A stretch of 9,470 bases of DNA from the NCBI GenBank assembly GCA_013335275.1, contig JAAXVX010000039.1:1-9470 (forward strand), written 5' to 3'. The position numbers and the translations under genes were made by a program. The stretch's first letter is position 1, and each line of letters begins with the position of its first letter. Under the pieces are notes generated by a model. It ran no database searches. It saw only the letters and a list, made by a program, of their open reading frames with translations, and was not told where the DNA came from. Of this stretch, positions 1-5,327 are shown in pieces. The stretch comes from Bacteroidales bacterium (GTDB lineage: Bacteria; Bacteroidota; Bacteroidia; Bacteroidales; UBA932).

Positions 1-578
1 GATGCATCTATCTCTCTCGAGATATAACCAATCTGTGAGAATTTGATTATTGCGTGCCGGAGAGAGTCAGGCAATACAAGTTTAAAATCCCCGTTCTGGT
101 TTGCAACAGTCCCGTACGACATATTGGTTACACCTATTGAGCCATATATTACCGGTTCTCCGGTTGCGCGATCTTTGAGAGATCCTGACAATGTAAAAAA
201 AGGCTCATTGCTTGTTGCCTTTTCTTCTGATGGAGCAACGACCACCGGTTCCGGAATGTAAATAAGTATATGATCGCCCACTATGCGGATTTCAAGCCGG
301 TTATCCCCGGTAATCATGTGAACGGCTTCGGTAAGAGAATATTTGCCGGCAGATATTTTTACAATTTTATCATTGTCAAATAGCTGACTGTCGTAGATAA
401 ACATGTAACCGGACTTCTCAGATACTACGTTTAAAAGCTGATATACGCTCCCTTTGCTTTTTGAAAGCTGAACCATAATGTCCTGCGCCTCACCATCTTT
501 TGCAGGAAGAAATGCAGGCTGCAGAAGTGAACAGCTTATAAGAAGCAACCAAAGCAGGTATCTTGCCCTCTTAATCAT
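1..578 (-). CDS. STN-domain / carboxypeptidase-regulatory-like exported protein, probably a TonB-linked outer-membrane receptor (3' end off window)
   Basis: The frame is open from ATG at 578 to the left edge, giving 192 visible residues without a stop. Residues 1-26 form a signal peptide: basic MIKRAR, then a hydrophobic LLWLLLIS core. Residues about 40-110 fit a secretin/TonB short N-terminal (STN) domain, with VYQLLNVVSEKSGYMFIY and a strand ending DHILIYI. From about 128 comes a carboxypeptidase-regulatory-like beta-sandwich with GEPVIYGSI, a GTVANQNGDF turn and IKFSQIGYISREI. STN domains in transducing outer-membrane receptors contact the periplasmic part of FecR. The gene lies 17 bases behind the FecR gene, so it is probably the receptor of this signalling system. 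The plug and barrel would be off window and cannot be confirmed. The regulatory-like repeat is unlike the typical SusC one, so a non-SusC STN protein is possible. LISC at residues 13-16 resembles a lipobox, but the hydrophobic stretch continues past it. Confidence 0.8.
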   Translation of the reverse strand, partial: MIKRARYLLWLLLISCSLLQPAFLPAKDGEAQDIMVQLSKSKGSVYQLLNVVSEKSGYMFIYDSQLFDNDKIVKISAGKYSLTEAVHMITGDNRLEIRIVGDHILIYIPEPVVVAPSEEKATSNEPFFTLSGSLKDRATGEPVIYGSIGVTNMSYGTVANQNGDFKLVLPDSLRHAIIKFSQIGYISREIDA

Positions 579-595
579 ATCTCACTTTTTCCGGA

Positions 596-1438
596 TTATT
601 TATATATCTTGATTATGTTTTGCTGTTGGGAGTATTTAAGATTTAGTGCTGAGCAAATCAACTGAACAAGAGAATCCGGAGAATCTTGCGAGAAGGTTGC
701 AGTTAGCAGTCGTCCTTCAATATCCGGAGAGACCTCAAAAATCACATCTTTAAAATTGCGGTTGATTATGCTGATTACGTCTGCCAGCCGTTCATCCTTA
801 AAATGCATCCGGCTCATATAGCGGGCAAATTGCTCTAGGTCCTGTGTTGGTATTACCTGTAAACTGCCGGAATGAATAAGTACTGTCTCTCCTGCTTTTA
901 TCCTTGTGCTTTTCCCCCCATTTTTCAGAGTTACCTCAACTACACCTGTATTAACAGATAGTGACGAGTATTCCTTGTTGGCAGTTTTAACATTGAAAGA
1001 GGTTCCCAGTACTTTTACTTTTATGATATCGGTTTCAATAATGAATGGCGATTCCGGATTCTTGCTTATATCAAAAAATGCATCCCCTTCCAGAAATACT
1101 TCACGACTGCTCTTCTGAAAATGTTCGGGATAAGATAAAGAGGTATTTTCGGCCAGGTATACAACCGATCCGTCTTCCAATGTGGTTACAAATGTTGAAT
1201 TCTTTTCACTATTAAGCAATGTAAACATCTCCGGCTGAGTTGTTTTCATCTCATGGACAATGAATATTGATGCCGTGATCAGAATTATAAGGCTTGCCGC
1301 CCACCTTAAAGCAACCGGGCGGAATATTGGTTGTTGGGGCTCCGCTTTGCTCTCAAGCAGCCCATCCTGTTCCAGGCGTGAATGCAGTCGGTTCCATGCC
1401 CGGTCAACCCTTTTGTTATCTTTTTCCATTGTAGCCAT
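596..1438 (-). CDS. FecR family anti-sigma factor
   Basis: This 280-residue inner-membrane protein is inferred to hold the adjacent ECF sigma factor inactive and to relay an outer-membrane signal to it. The N-terminal cytoplasmic part (about 1-45) should bind sigma. One membrane segment lies at about 46-62 (WAASLIILITASIFIV). The periplasmic FecR domain covers about 83-175, with LEDGSVVYLAENTSLSYP, REVFLEGDAFFDIS and the family signature VKVLGTSFNV. Residues about 211-279 form the C-terminal FecR_C/DUF4974-like domain typical of Bacteroidetes (MHFKDERLADVISIINRNF to NIIKIYK), which resembles an STN fold. Length is normal and no lesion is seen. The start ATG shares one base with the sigma stop codon (TAATG), implying translational coupling; a second Met at residue 4 is an alternative start. 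The STN gene follows after 17 bases. Confidence 0.93.
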   Translation of the reverse strand: MATMEKDNKRVDRAWNRLHSRLEQDGLLESKAEPQQPIFRPVALRWAASLIILITASIFIVHEMKTTQPEMFTLLNSEKNSTFVTTLEDGSVVYLAENTSLSYPEHFQKSSREVFLEGDAFFDISKNPESPFIIETDIIKVKVLGTSFNVKTANKEYSSLSVNTGVVEVTLKNGGKSTRIKAGETVLIHSGSLQVIPTQDLEQFARYMSRMHFKDERLADVISIINRNFKDVIFEVSPDIEGRLLTATFSQDSPDSLVQLICSALNLKYSQQQNIIKIYK

Positions 1439-1986
1439 TATATACTTGTATGATAATCAATTTCTTTTCTTAGTGTCTTAAGCGCTTTGCCCATTTCTGC
1501 CTCAATTGTTTTAACAGATAAAGAGAGAATTTCTGCAATCTCCATATACTTGAGATTTTCAAAACGGTGCATATTAAATATCTTTCTTCTTCTTTCCGGC
1601 ATCTTTTCCATCGTCTTCTTCACAACTTCTTCCAGCTCCTTGTACTCAATATCGTCCTGAGCATCTGTCGGTGTTATCTCAACACTTGCCGCATTAATTG
1701 TACCTCTGTATTTTTCATCGAGTTTGCGCCTCTCGCAATACTGAAGAGCCCGGTTTCGTACAGCTCCGTAGAGGTACCCTTTTAAGGAACGGAGAATATT
1801 CAAATTTTCGTGTTCCTTCCACAAAACATAGAACAAATCCTGTATTATTTCTTCCGCCACATCCGTTCTGCCCGTAATTCCTGTCGCGAAAAAGATAAGA
1901 GAGGAGTAATATTTCCGAAATATATATTCGAATGCTTTAATATCCCCCTCTTTTATCTTTTTTAACAACAGCAGGTCATCGAGCAT
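1438..1986 (-). CDS. ECF RNA polymerase sigma factor (FecI-like, Bacteroidetes type)
   Basis: This 182-residue sigma-70 family protein would direct RNA polymerase to target promoters when released by the FecR protein. Region 2 spans about 16-85: DIKAFEYIFRKYYSSL, then TDVAEEIIQDLFYVLW (the core-binding and -10 recognition helices) and LKGYLYGAVRNRAL. An acidic linker (about 100-118) leads to region 4 at about 120-175, with the helix-turn-helix LKYMEIAEILSLSVKTIEAEMGKAL for -35 recognition. Sigma regions 1 and 3 are absent, as expected for an ECF factor. The protein fits the Bacteroidetes ECF family that accompanies FecR and TonB-linked receptors. It is first in the operon and overlaps fecR by one base. 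The start at 1986 places it about 25 bases behind a perfect TAnnTTTG element. What it regulates cannot be read here; the following STN gene is the usual target. Confidence 0.94.
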   Translation of the reverse strand: MLDDLLLLKKIKEGDIKAFEYIFRKYYSSLIFFATGITGRTDVAEEIIQDLFYVLWKEHENLNILRSLKGYLYGAVRNRALQYCERRKLDEKYRGTINAASVEITPTDAQDDIEYKELEEVVKKTMEKMPERRRKIFNMHRFENLKYMEIAEILSLSVKTIEAEMGKALKTLRKEIDYHTSI

Positions 1987-2002
1987 ACATCTATTATATT
2001 AA

Positions 2003-2014
2003 TTTGAATTCAAA
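2003..2014. repeat. 12-bp perfect palindrome upstream of the sigma-factor gene
   Basis: TTTGAATTCAAA is a perfect 12-base palindrome, 17 bases before the sigma start codon. Its right half on the plus strand (CAAA, 2011-2014) is the TTTG of the candidate -7 element read on the minus strand, so a protein bound there would block the promoter. It may also be chance in AT-rich DNA. Confidence 0.35.
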
Positions 2015-2018
2015 GATA
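2011..2018 (-). promoter_or_regulatory. Candidate -7 promoter element for the sigma/FecR/STN operon
   Basis: Read on the minus strand this is TATCTTTG, a perfect match to the Bacteroidetes primary-sigma -7 consensus TAnnTTTG, 24 bases before the sigma ATG. The -33 region is poor: GTTA at 2040-2037, spacing 18, against the expected TTTG. It sits in the 57-base gap between the stop of the upstream gene and the sigma start. No terminator hairpin is visible in that gap, so read-through from upstream is also possible. Confidence 0.45.
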
Positions 2019-2043
2019 ATAAATGTGTAATTCATTTAACTTT

Positions 2044-3300
2044 TTATTGTTTTTTTAGTCTGTTAACAGCAGATTCGAGAGAAGCTTCCGGTTCAATAAT
2101 GTTGTAGTCTTCCCAGAAGTTTTCGTCAAGGAAATTGGTCACTTTATCCGACAGAGACTGATTTGCGTTGAATGCAAGTTTATTTGGAATTCTCTTGGCA
2201 TCTCCTGTTTTTCCACCGGTAATAACTGTTTCGGAAACAACTGTGTAATTTGTTGAGAACAATCTTCTTCTCCAGTCACATTTGAAACGCACTTCGCTTC
2301 TGATATAATTAAGGTTGCTCAGACCATTTCTAAGCTTATATGTAACCAGGAACGATACCTCTTCCGGTTTAAATCGCATTGACATAGGTTTTCTCTTTAG
2401 AATAGCCTGTGTAGCCTTGGTTTCGTCATCCATGCTAAGACTGAACTCAATTCTTGAGAATGCAAGACTCTCTTTGTCTATGTACATCTTACCATAGTAA
2501 AGTGCGTAAGGAAGAGTAACCTGTGGTTTGAAGTATACAACATAATGAGGTCTTTCGTCTATCATTACAGATTCCACAATTTCGTACTTGTAGTTTGGAA
2601 TATTTTCCCAACTAAGCATAAGGTCCGGATTTTTTACAACATCAATATAGAGGGACAGATTAGGACCGCCCAGAAGTCTTACAAGAAGAGTGTCCTGTAG
2701 TTTAGGGCTGATTAGCTTCCGACCCTTGTAAATCTGAACATTGTCCCTATCCAGTCCTTCGGAATAAGGAGCTTTGAAAATTTCAACAATGGCTTCGGAT
2801 ACATTTACGTAACTATGTCTTTTGCGGATTGTCTCACGATAAAATCCGGAAAGCAAATTATCTTCTCCACTGTAGTTGTTTTTGATTTTGCTTACAGCTT
2901 TCTCAACAAGACCCTGCGGGTCAAGAGAATATACAGTTATCTCATCCAGCAGATTTGACTTTGGTGTAAGATAAACTGTTACATCTTTGGCACTTTCGCC
3001 GTTAACAGGCAAATGGAAAGTAGCATATCCCAAATGTGATATTTCCACACTCTTTGCGTTCATTGAATTTTTAATCTTAATTGAAAATTCACCGCGGGAG
3101 TTGGTAATTGTTCCCACATTTGTTCCGGAGATTGTTACACTTGCATATTCAAGTGTCTTTTGAGATACTTTGTCTTTTACCACGCCTTTTACAGCATAGA
3201 AATCTTTGGTGGCCTGAGACCATAACGTTACGGGTGTAATTCCCGATATTAAAAGAACTACTAACAGAATTCCTTTAATTTGATTAATTCTTGTTTTCAT
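2044..3300 (-). CDS. Secreted carboxypeptidase-regulatory-like domain protein, function unknown
   Basis: A 418-residue exported protein if it starts at the ATG at 3300. The frame is open upstream to 3360, but the 20 extra residues would precede a clear signal peptide (MKTRINQIK, then ILLVVLLISGITPV, possible cleavage near SQA at 28-30), so 3300 is preferred. Residues about 37-112 form a carboxypeptidase-regulatory-like (peptidase-associated) beta-sandwich: VKGVVKDKVSQKTLEYASV, GTNVGTITNSRGEFSI, VEISHLGYATFHL. The remaining 300 residues are strand-rich, with SGFYRETIRKRHSYVNVSEAIVEI and repeated YKY/YVVYF segments. This resembles uncharacterised Bacteroidetes envelope proteins and the part of DUF5686-like proteins that precedes their barrel, but no barrel follows. 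No catalytic motif is visible. It probably acts in the periplasm or at the outer membrane. It lies 57 bases upstream of the sigma gene in the same direction, so a link with that system is possible but unproven. Confidence 0.78.
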   Translation of the reverse strand: MKTRINQIKGILLVVLLISGITPVTLWSQATKDFYAVKGVVKDKVSQKTLEYASVTISGTNVGTITNSRGEFSIKIKNSMNAKSVEISHLGYATFHLPVNGESAKDVTVYLTPKSNLLDEITVYSLDPQGLVEKAVSKIKNNYSGEDNLLSGFYRETIRKRHSYVNVSEAIVEIFKAPYSEGLDRDNVQIYKGRKLISPKLQDTLLVRLLGGPNLSLYIDVVKNPDLMLSWENIPNYKYEIVESVMIDERPHYVVYFKPQVTLPYALYYGKMYIDKESLAFSRIEFSLSMDDETKATQAILKRKPMSMRFKPEEVSFLVTYKLRNGLSNLNYIRSEVRFKCDWRRRLFSTNYTVVSETVITGGKTGDAKRIPNKLAFNANQSLSDKVTNFLDENFWEDYNIIEPEASLESAVNRLKKQ

Positions 3301-3371
3301 ATCAGTGTAATTTAAAAATTGAAAATTGTTGCTTGTACTATTAAGACAGCCGAGATGCAAAATACCCTATG

Positions 3372-3387
3372 GAAAGTTCTAACTTTC
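3372..3387. repeat. Short inverted repeat upstream of the envelope-protein gene
   Basis: GAAAGTT and AACTTTC are perfect 7-base arms (3372-3378 and 3381-3387) separated by CT. The site lies about 72 bases before the likely start at 3300 on the minus strand, where an operator could sit. No U-tract follows in either direction, so it is not a terminator. Function is unknown. Confidence 0.35.
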
Positions 3388-3542
3388 TTTAGTATTATAA
3401 TTTTTTGTATATTTACTGTGTAAATTTTGTACATACAGGCTAGCCCTATTTTTGTTGCCCAATATAACTTGCGTGTAGTTATTTTTTCTGTGTCCCGTTT
3501 TTATTAGAATATACTTCAATAAAATGGATATAACAGTTTAAG

Positions 3543-3585
3543 AAAGGCCAAAAAGTTAAGATAAACACTTGACTTTTTGGCCTTT
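3543..3585. repeat. 18-bp inverted repeat (hairpin or operator) in front of the hydrogenase operon
   Basis: The left arm (3543-3560) starts AAAGGCCAAAAAGT and the right arm (3568-3585) ends ACTTTTTGGCCTTT. Fourteen outer bases pair perfectly. The inner four pair except for one T/G wobble at 3557/3571. The loop ATAAACA is 3561-3567. No T-run follows on either strand and both neighbouring genes point away, so a terminator is unlikely. The right arm overlaps the candidate -33 element at 3583-3586, favouring an operator for a dimeric regulator. A hairpin in a longer transcript is the alternative. Confidence 0.75.
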
Positions 3586-3615
3586 GCGCTTAAACTAATG
3601 TCAATAAAAAATTTG
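3583..3615 (+). promoter_or_regulatory. Candidate Bacteroidetes-type promoter of the hydCBA operon
   Basis: The -33 element TTTG (3583-3586), a 21-base spacer, and AAAATTTG (3608-3615, 7 of 8 to TAnnTTTG) fit the primary-sigma consensus. Transcription would start near 3620, leaving a leader of about 20 bases before the hydC start. The -33 element overlaps the end of the long inverted repeat. Mapped by eye only. Confidence 0.45.
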
Positions 3616-3641
3616 GATCACTTAAACTTAACTAAATTCGG

Positions 3642-4133
3642 ATGAAACCAATTACTGACCTAATCAAGGATCTTGCCGATCAACATGGCCGGGACAGGCA
3701 CAATCTGCTGCCGATTCTTCAGGGAGTCGTTGAACAGGAGAAATATCTGTCTGAATATTCAATGATTGAGATTGCCCGTGAACTTGACCTGCCTGCGACA
3801 GAAGTTTACGGTACAGCAACCTTCTATTCATTTCTGGAATACACCAAAATGGGCAAAAACGTTATTCGGATTTGCAAAACCATCACTTGTTCCATGAAGG
3901 GAGAGAAACAGATATTGCTGGCAATCGAAGATATGTTGAAAATAAAAGTCGGGGAAACCACTCCCGACGGGAAATTCTCTCTTTTACAAACAAATTGCCT
4001 CGGATTTTGCCATAAAGCACCGGCAATGCTCATCAACAACGAAGTATACACCGAACTTACCCCGGAAAAAGTTCGTGAAATTCTGACTGAATATTTGAAC
4101 CAAACAACTGAAGGAGGGCCAAATGTCAACTAG
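3642..4133 (+). CDS. hydC: NuoE-like [2Fe-2S] subunit of NAD-linked [FeFe] hydrogenase
   Basis: A 163-residue homologue of the 24-kDa complex I subunit and of hydrogenase HydC, which carries one [2Fe-2S] cluster on a thioredoxin-like fold and docks on the flavoprotein subunit. A helical N-terminal part (about 1-65) includes the family signature EVYGTATFYSFLEY (54-67). The four ligands are C78 and C83 (CKTITC, spacing C-x4-C) and C119 and C123 (CLGFC, spacing C-x3-C). Length is normal for NuoE/HydC. The start at 3642 has no Shine-Dalgarno, as is common in this phylum, and lies about 20 bases after the predicted transcription start. The 3' end overlaps hydB by 11 bases and carries the hydB ribosome-binding site. 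It is clearly diverged from the second NuoE-like gene at 7324, so this is an old paralogue pair rather than a recent duplication. Confidence 0.92.
   Translation: MKPITDLIKDLADQHGRDRHNLLPILQGVVEQEKYLSEYSMIEIARELDLPATEVYGTATFYSFLEYTKMGKNVIRICKTITCSMKGEKQILLAIEDMLKIKVGETTPDGKFSLLQTNCLGFCHKAPAMLINNEVYTELTPEKVREILTEYLNQTTEGGPNVN
4112..4118 (+). promoter_or_regulatory. Strong Shine-Dalgarno for hydB inside the end of hydC
   Basis: AGGAGGG lies 4 bases before the hydB ATG at 4123, within the last hydC codons. Most genes in this window lack a recognisable Shine-Dalgarno, so this one stands out and supports the overlapping start. Confidence 0.75.
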
Positions 4134-5307
4134 TTATCAACTAAAAAGAGCCGATTTCATTTTTAAAAATGAAAACGATTGGGAAGATGTTCTCAGGAAG
4201 AGCATCAGTCGCCCTCCGAACGAACTGATTAACGAACTCATAAGCTCTGAGCTAAAAGGCAGGGGCGGCGCAGGATTTCCAACAGGATTAAAATGGAAAG
4301 TTACCTCGGAAGAGGTTAATGACGTTAAATATGTAATATGCAATGCCGACGAAGGAGAACCGGGCACATTCAAGGACAGGGAAATATTGTCCAGAGTTCC
4401 GTTTAAAGTGCTCACTGCAATAGCAATTTGCGGGCATGTAATCGGGGCCAGAACCGGGTTCATATACCTCCGCGGAGAGTACTTCTTCCTGCAGAACGAG
4501 CTCAACAAAGCAATAAACGAGTTTGAGTATTACTGTAAGGAGATCAAGTTCGATTTTAAGATTAAGATTTTTATGGGCAGCGGTGCCTATATCTGCGGAG
4601 AGGAAACTGCTCTTTTCGAATCAATGGAAGGTAAACGCGGCGAACCCAGAAACAAGCCGCCGTATCCCTCATCATTCGGATATATGGGCAAACCTACAGT
4701 CATCAACAATGTAGAGACTCTTGCTCATACATATACAATTTTTAAATACGGTTCAAAACGGTTTTATGATTTGGGAGTACAATATTCCAGAGGTTCAAAA
4801 CTGTTTTCCGTTTCGGGAGATACTCCAAAACCAGGCATCTATGAACTTGAACTTGGAATGAGTCTTGCCGATTTCGTTGAGGAATTTGGCGATGACGACA
4901 CAAAAGCCGTTCAGGTTGGTGGTGCTTCCGGTTTTCTGGTACCCCGCAAAAGATTTGCGGAAACAAATATCGGCTTCCAGGGCAAACTGGTGGGAATATC
5001 CCTGCCAACCGGAGGTTCGATGATGCTTTTTAACAGTTCCCGCTCAATGTTCAATGTGCTGGACAACTATCTCAATTTCTTTGCCGAAGAGTCCTGCGGG
5101 CAGTGTACCCCTTGTCGTGTCGGATGCCAGCAACTTCTTAAGGGAATAAAGGCAGTCAAACGCGGAGAAAAAAATGCCCAGTATCTCGACAAAATGCTAA
5201 AACTGGCCGAGACTATGCAGTTTACTGCCAAATGCGGGCTGGGACAATCAGTCGGCAACTCTTTCTCATCTATTGTTGAGAATTTCAGAGAAGAGATGAT
5301 TTACTAA
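4123..5307 (+). CDS. hydB: Short NuoF-like NADH-binding flavoprotein subunit of [FeFe] hydrogenase
   Basis: This 394-residue subunit should bind FMN, NAD(H) and one [4Fe-4S] cluster and exchange electrons between NAD(H) and the Fe-S chain to HydA. Visible motifs: the glycine-rich flavin/NADH loop GRGGAGFPTGLKW (46-58), NADEGEPGTFKDR (74-86), GAYICGEETALFESMEGKRG (154-173), GKPTVINNVET (189-199), a central SLBB-like region (about 225-300), and the cluster motif SCGQCTPCRVG with C325, C328 and C331 plus the distal C371. It is close to the minimal complex I NuoF. It lacks both the N-terminal thioredoxin-like [2Fe-2S] domain and the C-terminal two-[4Fe-4S] ferredoxin domain of bifurcating HydB proteins. 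No remnant of the latter is possible, because hydA starts 20 bases after the stop. It overlaps hydC by 11 bases behind a strong Shine-Dalgarno. Confidence 0.92.
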   Translation: MSTSYQLKRADFIFKNENDWEDVLRKSISRPPNELINELISSELKGRGGAGFPTGLKWKVTSEEVNDVKYVICNADEGEPGTFKDREILSRVPFKVLTAIAICGHVIGARTGFIYLRGEYFFLQNELNKAINEFEYYCKEIKFDFKIKIFMGSGAYICGEETALFESMEGKRGEPRNKPPYPSSFGYMGKPTVINNVETLAHTYTIFKYGSKRFYDLGVQYSRGSKLFSVSGDTPKPGIYELELGMSLADFVEEFGDDDTKAVQVGGASGFLVPRKRFAETNIGFQGKLVGISLPTGGSMMLFNSSRSMFNVLDNYLNFFAEESCGQCTPCRVGCQQLLKGIKAVKRGEKNAQYLDKMLKLAETMQFTAKCGLGQSVGNSFSSIVENFREEMIY

Positions 5308-5327
5308 TTCTGCAAATTTAAAAAGCC

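Larger units (their letters stand above)
3301..3641. other. Divergent intergenic region between the envelope-protein gene and the hydrogenase operon
   Basis: This AT-rich 341-base stretch has no convincing gene. It must carry promoters for both divergent units. It holds a short inverted repeat at 3372-3387, a long one at 3543-3585, and a plus-strand promoter candidate at 3583-3615. No clear -33/-7 pair was found for the minus-strand gene; the nearest is a TA-N1-TTTG sequence (GTATTTTG) read on the minus strand at about 3365-3358. The stretch 3388-3540 shows only T-rich runs and no structure I could support. Confidence 0.7.

Noticed and set aside
43..261. Plus-strand 72-residue open frame
   Set aside because: It lies opposite the STN-domain gene, whose signal peptide and domains are convincing.
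531..542. Lipobox LISC in the signal peptide of the STN protein
   Set aside because: The hydrophobic stretch continues beyond the Cys, and receptors of this type normally use signal peptidase I; not called as a lipoprotein.
3301..3360. Extended start at 3360 for the minus-strand envelope protein
   Set aside because: It would put 20 non-signal residues ahead of a clear signal peptide that begins at the ATG at 3300.
3543..3585. The long inverted repeat as a transcription terminator
   Set aside because: No T-run follows on either strand, and both flanking genes are transcribed away from it.
3569..3596. Classical sigma-70 promoter TTGACT, 16 bases, TAAACT
   Set aside because: The -10 is poor (4 of 6) and Bacteroidetes primary sigma prefers TTTG / TAnnTTTG, for which a better pair overlaps this site.
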